A stretch of 64,000 bases of DNA, from assembly GCA_958451615.1 (NCBI GenBank), contig CAUDQR010000006.1, positions 44,096 through 108,095 of the forward strand, written 5' to 3'. Below the pieces are notes generated by a model. It was not told the DNA's origin, did not search any database, and saw only the letters and a list, made by a program, of their open reading frames with translations. Source of the stretch: an uncultured Collinsella sp. Its GTDB lineage: Bacteria; Actinomycetota; Coriobacteriia; Coriobacteriales; Coriobacteriaceae. Numbering within the stretch: position 1 is the stretch's first letter; each line of letters begins with the position of its first letter. This document shows, in pieces, positions 49,025 through 55,924 of this stretch. The translations under genes and the position numbers were made by a program.

Positions 49025-50980
49025 ATGGAACAGAGGGTCCTCGGGGGAAGATACCTCCTCAAGGATAAGGTGGGGACAGGCGGCATGGCGACCGTCTACC
49101 GTGCACAGGACCAGGTCCTCGACCGCACGGTTGCCGTCAAGATCATGCTGCCGCAGTATGCTGGCGACGCAACCTTCGCCGCACGCTTTAAGCAGGAGGC
49201 CCAGGCAGCAGCCGGTCTCTCCTCCCCCTATATCGTGGGCGTCTACGATTGGGGCAAGGACGGCGACACCTATTACATCGTCATGGAGTACCTGCGCGGT
49301 ACCGACCTTAAGAGCGGCATCAAGAGCCACGGCGCCCTCGACCCCAAGAAGGTCGCCCAGATCGGCTCGCAGATCAGCTCCGCGCTTTCGGTCGCTCACA
49401 AGCATGAGATCATCCACCGCGACATTAAGCCGCAGAACATCATGGTGCTGCCCGACGGCAACATCAAGGTAATGGACTTTGGCATCGCGCGCGCCAAGAA
49501 CAGCCACCTCACGCAAGACAACAACGTGCTGGGAACCGCCCACTACGTCAGCCCCGAGCAGACCCGTGGTCAGGACCTCGGCCCCACCTCGGATATCTAC
49601 TCGCTGGGCGTCGTGATGTATGAGTGCGCCACCGGCCGCGTCCCCTTTGACGGTGACGACGCTATCTCGGTCGCACTCAAGCAGGTCAACGAGCTGCCTA
49701 TTCCACCGAGCCAGATCAACTCCGGTGTCGACGCCGACCTTGAGCGCATCATCCTCAAGTGCATGGAGAAGGACCCGGCAAACCGCTTCCAGACCGCCGA
49801 AGAGCTTCGTCAGGTGCTCAACAGCTACCTGTCGGGCCGTGCCGTCAACATCTCGGAGCCCACGCGCATCATCGGTGCCCCCGGCGAGCTGGGCGCCACC
49901 AAGACTCGCGAGCTTTCCGATCAGACGCGCGCCATGGTGCGTCCCGTCTCGGGCGTGAGCGGCCAGAATACCGCCCGTAGCTCGGTTTCGGGCTCCACCG
50001 GCTCCTACGAGGTCGAAAAGCCCAAATCCAACAAGAACAAGATCATCGCCGCCGTGGTGGCAGCCGTTGCCGTCATCGGCATCGTGGTGGCATTTGCCAC
50101 AGGACTCTTTGGCGGCGAGCAGGTCACCGTTCCCGATGTACTGGGCAAGGACCAGCAGACTGCCGTCGAGCAGATCAAGGAAGCCGGCCTCGAGGTCGGC
50201 ACCATCGACCAAAGCTACAACGACGATGTCGACGAAGGCAAGGTCGCCGAGCAAACGCCCAACGGCCACACCAAGAAGGCCAAGGGCACCAAGGTGAACC
50301 TGGTGATCTCCAAGGGCCCCAAGCCCTCCGAGAAGGTTGAGGTTCCCAGGCTTGTCGGCCTGACCAAGGACCAGGCAGAAGCCGCGCTGGCAAGCGTTGG
50401 CCTGAAGGGCAACGCCTCCGAGGAGGCCAACGAGGCCGATGAGGGCCAGGTCTTTGAGCAGGGCACCGAAGCCGGTAAGGAAGTCGAGAAGGGCACGACC
50501 ATCTCGTATAAGGTCTCGAGCGGCCCGGATACCACGTCCGTCCCCGACCTGACCGACATGACCGAGGCCCAGGCGCGCAACGCCCTCGATATGGCAGGTT
50601 TTGGCGTCGACGTGAGCTACCAGGAGAACGACTCGGTTACCGAGGGCACCGTGATCAGCTGGAACCCCAGCGGCAAGCAGAAGCCCGGCGCCACGATTAC
50701 CGTCGTCATTGCCAAGAAGTCCGGCAAGGCCTCCGTCCCGGGCAACCTATACGGCAAGAGCATTTCCGCCGCCGTTACCGCGCTCAACAACGCCGGTTTC
50801 TATAACATCGCATTCTGCGATCAGAACGGCAACCCCGTGAGCGGCAACGAAAACGCCACCGTTACGGGCGTCTCCCCCACCGGCAAACAGTCTACCGACA
50901 GCACGATTACGCTGACGGTCGCACTTTCTGGCTCGGGCTCGGGCTCGGGCACGGGCGACGATTCCGGTACGGCCAACTAG
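49025..50980 (+). CDS. pknB: PASTA-domain Ser/Thr protein kinase (PknB/StkP type)
   Basis: 651 residues. Kinase domain about 10-272 (VGTGGMATVYRA, Lys39, HRDIKPQN, MDFGIARA, GTAHYVSPEQ), then a juxtamembrane segment and a membrane helix (about 339-360). Four PASTA repeats of about 65-70 residues follow (VPDVLGKDQ, VPRLVGLTK, VPDLTDMTE, VPGNLYGKS), then a Ser/Gly tail. PASTA domains sense muropeptides or lipid II, so this is the likely signal input of the operon. ATG at 49025 has GGAG six bases before it; an ATG five codons upstream is less well placed. A 132-bp gap separates it from the fusion gene. Confidence 0.95.
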   Translation: MEQRVLGGRYLLKDKVGTGGMATVYRAQDQVLDRTVAVKIMLPQYAGDATFAARFKQEAQAAAGLSSPYIVGVYDWGKDGDTYYIVMEYLRGTDLKSGIKSHGALDPKKVAQIGSQISSALSVAHKHEIIHRDIKPQNIMVLPDGNIKVMDFGIARAKNSHLTQDNNVLGTAHYVSPEQTRGQDLGPTSDIYSLGVVMYECATGRVPFDGDDAISVALKQVNELPIPPSQINSGVDADLERIILKCMEKDPANRFQTAEELRQVLNSYLSGRAVNISEPTRIIGAPGELGATKTRELSDQTRAMVRPVSGVSGQNTARSSVSGSTGSYEVEKPKSNKNKIIAAVVAAVAVIGIVVAFATGLFGGEQVTVPDVLGKDQQTAVEQIKEAGLEVGTIDQSYNDDVDEGKVAEQTPNGHTKKAKGTKVNLVISKGPKPSEKVEVPRLVGLTKDQAEAALASVGLKGNASEEANEADEGQVFEQGTEAGKEVEKGTTISYKVSSGPDTTSVPDLTDMTEAQARNALDMAGFGVDVSYQENDSVTEGTVISWNPSGKQKPGATITVVIAKKSGKASVPGNLYGKSISAAVTALNNAGFYNIAFCDQNGNPVSGNENATVTGVSPTGKQSTDSTITLTVALSGSGSGSGTGDDSGTAN

Positions 50981-51032
50981 TCGCCACCCCACCGCCCATT
51001 ACGGCTCTCGCCGCAAACATATTCACTCACAG

Positions 51033-51071
51033 GCGCCCGCTTGCTCCCCCAGCACGCGGGCGCTTCGTTTT
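51033..51071 (+). terminator. Terminator of the kinase/wall operon
   Basis: Stem GCGCCCGC/GCGGGCGC with a 15-nt loop, followed by TTCGTTTTTG, 52 bp after the pknB stop. Confidence 0.85.
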
Positions 51072-51084
51072 TGACATGGCATGA

Positions 51085-51283
51085 ACCAGAAGAGCCCGGC
51101 ACCGTGGCGGTGTTCCGGGCTCGACAAATCTCTGGTGCCCCCGGGCGGATTCGAAAACTCCCCCCGCGGGGAAATTGGTGACGCGGGTGTCGACGGTCCG
51201 AATCCGGCCTTTAGACCAGAAGAGCCCGGCACCGTGGTGGTACCGGGCTCGGCAAATCTCTGGTGCCCCCGGGCGGATTCGAA
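51085..51283. repeat. Partial duplication of the tRNA-Arg 3' end with its hairpin
   Basis: A ~70-bp direct repeat occupies 51085-51155 and 51215-51283. Each copy has a GAGCCCGG...CCGGGCTC hairpin, then TGGTGCCCCCGGGCGGATTC, which is the complement of the last bases of the tRNA including CCA. Only the right copy continues into a full tRNA. Between them (51183-51207) a piece of the T-arm region (GGGTGTCGACGGT) appears in the opposite orientation. This could be an attachment-site scar of a lost element or a decayed second tRNA gene. Confidence 0.8.
51222..51250 (-). terminator. Terminator after tRNA-Arg
   Basis: On the minus strand, GAGCCCGGTACC/GGTGCCGGGCTC with loop ACCAC (12-bp stem, one G-U pair) followed by TTCTGG, 11 bp after the tRNA CCA end. 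Confidence 0.65.
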
Positions 51284-51336
51284 CCGTCGACACCCGCTTT
51301 AGGAGAGCGGTGCTCTATCCCCTGAGCTACGGAGGC
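51261..51336 (-). tRNA. tRNA-Arg (anticodon CCT)
   Basis: Reading leftward from 51336: acceptor GCCTCCG pairs with CGGGGGC (one U-G pair). The D-arm region is AGCTCAGGGGATAGAGC, the anticodon stem CCGCT/AGCGG with loop CTCCTAA (anticodon CCT, reading AGG), and the T-arm GACGGTTCGAATCCG. The discriminator A and a genomically encoded CCA follow. The gene is complete. Its 3' end is duplicated downstream. Confidence 0.95.
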
Positions 51337-51399
51337 ATGTTGTATTAGTGTAGCAGATTTACGCCGCTGTAATGCAGCGTATACCCACTCTTCGAAGTT

Positions 51400-51635
51400 G
51401 CGGTGGAACAGCCCTCCGGAAAGTGCGTCCCACTATCCAGGCAAATTCTGGGTCAGACTTTCCCCATGAGACCTCGCTGGGAAACTGTGACCCAGAATTT
51501 CGGCTCGAAACGGGACACGGTTTCCCAAACGACCCCGTTCCGGAAACTACATCCCGGAATCGACGCTCGAACTGGGATGCACTTTCCCGATCGAGCCACA
51601 TGGGAGACTGCGCCCCACTTTGAGGGGGCGCTCTT
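51400..51635. repeat. Second cluster of hairpin units (family B)
   Basis: Successive imperfect inverted repeats share the GGGAAA...CCCA pattern. AAATTCTGGGTCAGACTTTC (51444) pairs with GAAACTGTGACCCAGAATTT (51482), GGGACACGGTTTCC pairs with GGAAACTACATCCC, and TGGGATGCACTTTCCC faces GGGAGACTGCGCCCCA. It lies between the tRNA and the 3' end of the ManO gene. No gene-like frame is seen. Confidence 0.7.
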
Positions 51636-51641
51636 TAATGA

Positions 51642-52040
51642 CTACTTGCCTTTGTGGAAAAGGTTTTTGATAACGGAGGGGATGCTCTTGGCGCCCTTGG
51701 CCGTCACATCGATAAAGTCGGGCGAACGCACGAGCTTATCCTCGTCAACGTACTTGCGGACCGCGCGAAGCGTCTCTTTGTCGTCGCGCGTCGAAAACGT
51801 AAAGTGACCGTTGTCCTTGGTGAAGATCGCAAAACGCGTGATCTTCTTGGTGCCGCGCAAAACCTCGGCGGCAATATAGTCGACCTCATCCCACGGGATC
51901 TGAATAAAATCCTCGGGATTGCGCTCGTTATAGTACTCAAACGCCTTATTGCCCACCATCACGTTACCGTGGCTGGTAAGCCCCATCAGGCAGGTTGCCG
52001 GCGTTGCCAGATCGACCGTGCTGTTCTGAGATTGCGCCAT
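51642..52040 (-). CDS. manO: ManO-like DUF956 protein
   Basis: 132 residues of the DUF956 family, found almost only next to mannose-type PTS genes (ManO), as here. Recognisable stretches are ATCLMGLTSHGNVMVGNKAFE and FIQIPWDEVDYI. It may modulate the PTS or its expression; the role is not firmly known. The start is the ATG of MAQSQN with GAGG six bases before it. A terminator-like hairpin stands between manZ and this gene, so its expression may be lower than that of manXYZ. Confidence 0.88.
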   Translation of the reverse strand: MAQSQNSTVDLATPATCLMGLTSHGNVMVGNKAFEYYNERNPEDFIQIPWDEVDYIAAEVLRGTKKITRFAIFTKDNGHFTFSTRDDKETLRAVRKYVDEDKLVRSPDFIDVTAKGAKSIPSVIKNLFHKGK

Positions 52041-52056
52041 GCGCGCCTCGCCCTCC

Positions 52057-52103
52057 AAATAAAACAATCGGACCGCATCCAGTGTACCCACCGGGTGCGG
52101 TCC
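52057..52103 (-). terminator. Intercistronic terminator between manZ and manO
   Basis: On the minus strand, GGACCGCACCC/GGATGCGGTCC with a 12-nt loop (one G-U pair) followed by GATTGTTTTATTT. It probably ends most manXYZ transcripts and lets a fraction continue into manO. Confidence 0.75.
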
Positions 52104-52160
52104 GTTTCAATGGCTCAAAAGCCCTTGTCTAGCAATTCTCGGTCTTAAGCCGAAGCGCGC

Positions 52161-53081
52161 TTACATGAAGCCGCAGACGCGACCGATGATGCCGATGGCG
52201 AAGAGAGCCAGGATGATGACGATCGGGCTGACCTTCTTCTTGAGGAGCTTGCAGACCAGCAGGGTCAGGCACACGGCGGCAAGGCCGGGGATGAGCTGAT
52301 CGAGGTTAGCCTGAAGCGTGGTGACCTTCACCTGATCAAGGGCGTTAGCACCGATGGAGTTATACATCGTCAGTGCTTCCTTGACACCCTCAGAACCGGA
52401 GGGCAGATTAGCCCAGTCGATAAAGGCGCCAGCAGACTGCGTGACCTTGGAGACGACCGGGGTGAAGGAGATGGACACCCAGCGCTCGACCAGGGCGCCG
52501 ATGATGAACATACCCAGGATGGAAGCACCCTCGGTGACCTTGCCCATCAGACCGCCGGAGAGGTCCTTGGCGATGGAGGAGCCGACCTTGTAGCCAAACT
52601 CCTGCGTGTACCACAGGAAGGCGTAACGGATGATGTTCCACGCGAAGAAGAACAGCAGCGGACCGGCGATGCTGCCGGACAGGGCCAGGGAAGCGCCCAG
52701 TGCGCCCAGAATCGGGCGAAGGGTGAACCAGAAGGCGGGGTCGCCGACGCCGGCGAGCGGGCCCATCATACCGACCTTGACGCCCTGAATGGCGACGTCG
52801 TCAATCGGAGCACCGTTGGCGCGCTCCTCCTCGAGGGCGAGGGTAACGCCAATGACGGGGGCGGAAACATAGGGGTGGGTGTTATAGAACTCCAGGTGGC
52901 GCTTAAGAGCGGCAATCTGGTCATCCTTGCTGGTGTAGAGCTTCTTGATCGCAGGGATCATTGCGAAGCACCAGCCGCCGTTCTGCATACGCTCGTAGTT
53001 CCACGAGCCCTGAAGGAACTGATGACGGAAGCAAACCTTCTTACGGTCAGCCTTGGTGAGCTGAATCTTGTTCTCTGCCAT
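52161..53081 (-). CDS. manZ: PTS mannose-family EIID
   Basis: 306 residues of the mannose/fructose/sorbose EIID family. It opens with KKVCFRHQFLQGSWNYERMQNGGWCFAMIPAI and GVKVGMMGPLAGVGDPAFWFT, both hallmark stretches. Several C-terminal membrane segments follow. With EIIC it forms the sugar channel. The start is the ATG eight bases after GGAGGGGAG; a GTG three codons upstream is less likely. It lies 16 bp after manY. Confidence 0.95.
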   Translation of the reverse strand: MAENKIQLTKADRKKVCFRHQFLQGSWNYERMQNGGWCFAMIPAIKKLYTSKDDQIAALKRHLEFYNTHPYVSAPVIGVTLALEEERANGAPIDDVAIQGVKVGMMGPLAGVGDPAFWFTLRPILGALGASLALSGSIAGPLLFFFAWNIIRYAFLWYTQEFGYKVGSSIAKDLSGGLMGKVTEGASILGMFIIGALVERWVSISFTPVVSKVTQSAGAFIDWANLPSGSEGVKEALTMYNSIGANALDQVKVTTLQANLDQLIPGLAAVCLTLLVCKLLKKKVSPIVIILALFAIGIIGRVCGFM

Positions 53082-53097
53082 ATGTATCACTCCCCTC

Positions 53098-53916
53098 CTA
53101 CTCGTAATCGTTCAGAATGTCGCCGAGCGGGTCACCGGAGCCACCGCCCATGCCGCCACCCTGCTTGGCCAGATCCTTAAGGCCAAGGTAGATGAGGGCA
53201 AGGGAGATGCCGATGAGGCCAAGGGCGATCAGCGTGAGCTGAGGGATGGCAGCAAGGACAAAGCCGAGGATGAAGAACGGCCAGGTCTCCTTGGTGGCCA
53301 TCATGTTGATGACCATGGCGTAACCGACGGAAGCGACCATGCCGCCGCCGACAGCCATGCCGCCGGACAGCCAATCGGGCATAGCGTTAAGCGCGTTGGT
53401 AACGGCCTCGGCCGGGATGATGCACAGAAGTACTGCCGGGATGGCGATACGAACACCCTGCATGAGGATGCCGGCGTACTGCCAACGCTCGATGCCGGCG
53501 AAGTCGCCCTTCTCGGCGCAGGCGTCCATGCCGTGAACCATAGCGGTAGCCAGGGTACGGCAGATCATGGTCAGGAACAGGCCAGCGACCGACAGCGGGA
53601 CGGCGACGGCGATTGCGGCGGTAACGGCCTTGGCCGAATCAGTGGCGCCACCGTTGAGGGCGAGCACCATGATGATCGAAGAAGCGACCGAGGCCAGAGC
53701 GGCGTCAGGCGCGACGGCGGCGCCGACGTTAGCCCAGCCAAGGGCCATCATCTGGAGCGAACCGCCCAGGAGGATGCCCTCCTGAAGGTGACCGGTTACG
53801 AGACCGATAAGCGTGCATGCCACGAGCGGCTGATGGAACTGGAACTCATCCAGAATGCCTTCCATACCGGCAAGCAACGCGACAATCGCAACAAGCAGAA
53901 TAGTGATTGCAGACAT
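53098..53916 (-). CDS. manY: PTS mannose-family EIIC
   Basis: 272 residues with about eight hydrophobic segments of the mannose/sorbose EIIC family (FQFHQPLVACTLIGLVTGH, GGSLQMMALGWANVGAAVAPD). It forms the membrane channel with EIID. AAAGGAGGGTCCGATAC precedes the ATG. It is the middle gene of manXYZ, with short gaps on both sides. Confidence 0.95.
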   Translation of the reverse strand: MSAITILLVAIVALLAGMEGILDEFQFHQPLVACTLIGLVTGHLQEGILLGGSLQMMALGWANVGAAVAPDAALASVASSIIMVLALNGGATDSAKAVTAAIAVAVPLSVAGLFLTMICRTLATAMVHGMDACAEKGDFAGIERWQYAGILMQGVRIAIPAVLLCIIPAEAVTNALNAMPDWLSGGMAVGGGMVASVGYAMVINMMATKETWPFFILGFVLAAIPQLTLIALGLIGISLALIYLGLKDLAKQGGGMGGGSGDPLGDILNDYE

Positions 53917-53934
53917 GTATCGGACCCTCCTTTA

Positions 53935-54924
53935 CTATGCTTGAGCGGCCAGTTCGGCCTTAGCTTTCTTCAACATGGCGTCGAGATCCTCGGAGGAATC
54001 CGAAGGAACCTTGCGGACCTCGAACTTGACGCCCTTGGCCTTGAGAGCCTCGAGGGTCTTGACGTCGTCATCGCCCATGGCGACGGCGTTGGTGACGACG
54101 ACCTTGCCCTTGGAGTGAGCCATGGAACCGATGTTGGCTTCCTTGATGTCGACGCCGGCCTCGATGGCCCTGAGCAGATCCTGCGGGTTCTCGAAGAGCA
54201 GCATGGCCTTGGTGTCACCAAAGCGCGTGTCCTTGACGACCTCGGCCATCTTCTTGATGGGCACGACGTTGGCATGGACTCCCGGAGGGGCAGCCTGCTC
54301 GATCATGGTCTTGCGGAGCTCGTCGTGAGCAACGCCGTCGGAAACCACGATGATGCGGTTGGGGTTGATCTGCTTGGTCCACGTGGTGGCCACCTGACCA
54401 TGAAGCAGACGGGTGTCGATACGGACGTGGGCGATCTTGATGTGCCCGTCGCCGATGACCGTTCCCGGAGGGATGGCGCCTGCAGGAGCAGCGGCGGCCG
54501 CAGCCGGCTTCTTCTCCTCGGGCTCCAGAGACTCGGGCTTGACGCGCACGCCAGCCTTAGCCTCAGTCACGAGATGTTTTGCGATCGCATGTGCAGTGTT
54601 CTTTGCGTCAAAGCGCTGCGAATATGCCTCGATGAGCATAGGCAGGTTGACACCGGTGACGATAGCCCAGGAATCGTGGCCCTCGATGAGCCCGCTGATC
54701 TGGTTGAACGGCGTGCCGCCCCACAGATCAACGAGGAAGAGCACCTGCTCCTGGTCCTCGAAGGAAGCGACTGCTTCCTCGACCTTGGCACGGAAGTCGT
54801 CGGGGCCCATGCTCGGCTCGAGCGAGACCACGGCTACAGACGGCTGATCGCCAAAGACCATCGAGCCCGTCTGCTTGATTCCAGCTGCCAAGTCCCCATG
54901 GCTAGCAAGAACAATACTTACCAT
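53935..54924 (-). CDS. manX: PTS mannose-family EIIAB
   Basis: 329 residues. The EIIA domain (1-130) has phospho-His9 (VLASHGDLAAG) and FLVDLWGGTPFN. An Ala/Pro-rich linker (about 133-155) leads to the EIIB domain (about 160-329) with phospho-His175 (IDTRLLHGQVATTW). It carries phosphate from HPr to mannose, glucose or a related hexose entering through ManY/ManZ. AAGGAGGTTATGTG precedes the ATG, and the next ATG-like codons upstream are out of frame or GTG. It is first in the operon; a LacI-type operator-like site lies 85 bp upstream. Confidence 0.95.
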   Translation of the reverse strand: MVSIVLASHGDLAAGIKQTGSMVFGDQPSVAVVSLEPSMGPDDFRAKVEEAVASFEDQEQVLFLVDLWGGTPFNQISGLIEGHDSWAIVTGVNLPMLIEAYSQRFDAKNTAHAIAKHLVTEAKAGVRVKPESLEPEEKKPAAAAAAPAGAIPPGTVIGDGHIKIAHVRIDTRLLHGQVATTWTKQINPNRIIVVSDGVAHDELRKTMIEQAAPPGVHANVVPIKKMAEVVKDTRFGDTKAMLLFENPQDLLRAIEAGVDIKEANIGSMAHSKGKVVVTNAVAMGDDDVKTLEALKAKGVKFEVRKVPSDSSEDLDAMLKKAKAELAAQA

Positions 54925-55009
54925 CACATAACCTCCTTTTTGTCTACGTATTTCCTACACGACAATAAAGGAGTATAGCTGTTCGTCTTGTGGATTTATA
55001 GCTAAATTC

Positions 55010-55021
55010 GCAAACGGTTGC
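55010..55021. promoter_or_regulatory. LacI-family-type operator upstream of manXYZ
   Basis: GCAAACGGTTGC: a palindrome with the central CG and TTGC/GCAA ends typical of LacI-family (CcpA-like) sites. Two possible -10 elements on the minus strand, TATAAA (about 54997) and TATACT (about 54975), lie just downstream of it. The rest of the 377-bp region between manX and hypA is AT-rich, with a family A repeat at its right end; no gene is seen. Confidence 0.5.
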
Positions 55022-55241
55022 ATTATTTGTTTAAACGTCTAAGTTTGTTACAAATTGATTACGTTGCTGATTTACAGCTCATTGCCTACTAAAACGTGAT
55101 TTGCCAATTACTTTCACAGATATATACAGACACTCTGTTCATTAATGCCGCTTTTAGGTTAATCCCAATGCGCCTGCGTGCCGCTATTTTGTTTAAACAG
55201 ACATAACTTGACTAATTGTATGACTTATGCTCTAGCGCAAG

Positions 55242-55297
55242 TAGTCGTTGAGGACGTTCTTAAACGACTAGTCAAACAAGAACGTCCCCAACGACTA
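55242..55297. repeat. Palindromic family A element, inverted copy
   Basis: 20-bp arms at 55242-55261 and 55278-55297 pair with one mismatch. The 16-nt loop AAACGACTAGTCAAAC is exactly the reverse complement of the loop at 16687, so this copy lies in the opposite orientation. It abuts the hypA stop codon. Confidence 0.88.
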
Positions 55298-55301
55298 GGG
55301 G

Positions 55302-55730
55302 CTAGGCGATGTGGAGAGGGTTGGCGGCGTCGACAGCATCGGGGGCGTCGGAGAGGCCGTCAGGAGCAGCGTCTGCCGGGTCCTCATCGGGGGCCTCGAT
55401 CTGCTTGATCATGACCTCTTGGCCCTGGAGCAGATAGGTATCGCCGCTACCGCAATGGGGGCAGGTCTTGCCGTGCTCGGCTGTCGCGTAGTCGCGGCCG
55501 CACGCCTCGCAATGTGTCACGGCCTCAACGGGCTCCACGATAAGCTCCGAGCCCTCGGTGATAGGCTTTTTATCCGCTGCCCAGCGCCAAGCGTCGAGCA
55601 GCAAGTCGGGAACGACGCCCGAGACCTCGCCCAACAGCAACGTCACGCTCGAAACGCGACTTACGCCGTTGGCGCGAGCCACATTCTCGACATCGCGAAT
55701 AATGTGATAGACAATTCCGAGCTCGTGCAC
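55302..55730 (-). CDS. hypA: HypA-like hydrogenase nickel-insertion protein
   Basis: 142 residues. The N-terminus MHELGIV gives the nickel ligand His2. The zinc finger is made of CEACG and CPHCG. The family delivers nickel to [NiFe] hydrogenases (and sometimes urease). The C-terminal 30 residues are an Asp/Ala/Pro-rich tail beyond the usual HypA length (about 115). The start is a GTG with AAGGAATCAAAA upstream. No hydrogenase or other hyp gene is in this window. It follows the large flavoprotein gene on the same strand. Confidence 0.88.
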   Translation of the reverse strand: MHELGIVYHIIRDVENVARANGVSRVSSVTLLLGEVSGVVPDLLLDAWRWAADKKPITEGSELIVEPVEAVTHCEACGRDYATAEHGKTCPHCGSGDTYLLQGQEVMIKQIEAPDEDPADAAPDGLSDAPDAVDAANPLHIA

Positions 55731-55742
55731 TTTTGATTCCTT

Positions 55743-55764
55743 CCGCCGTTCTAACGAACGGCGG
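55743..55764. promoter_or_regulatory. Perfect inverted repeat before hypA
   Basis: CCGCCGTTC-TAAC-GAACGGCGG directly upstream of the hypA ribosome site. There is no T-run on either side, so it is more likely a leader hairpin or operator than a terminator. The remaining 160 bp to the flavoprotein gene show nothing further. Confidence 0.5.
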
Positions 55765-55924
55765 TCGGCTTGACGCTGCGCGAGCCCCAGACGGACGATC
55801 TGCCTTTCAATCGTCGGGCATGGGCAAAAGCCCTATGCCCTCCTCTTTCAAGGCACCTCGCCACGCCTGGGACTCGCTCGCTGTCCAACCGCTCTCTGCG
55901 CCGTTCTCCTACTTGTTGCGTTTC

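Noticed and set aside
51027..51293. An 88-codon frame crossing the tRNA-Arg 3' end
   Set aside because: It reads through the tRNA and its duplicated hairpins (the familiar RIRTVD-type artefact) and is not a gene.
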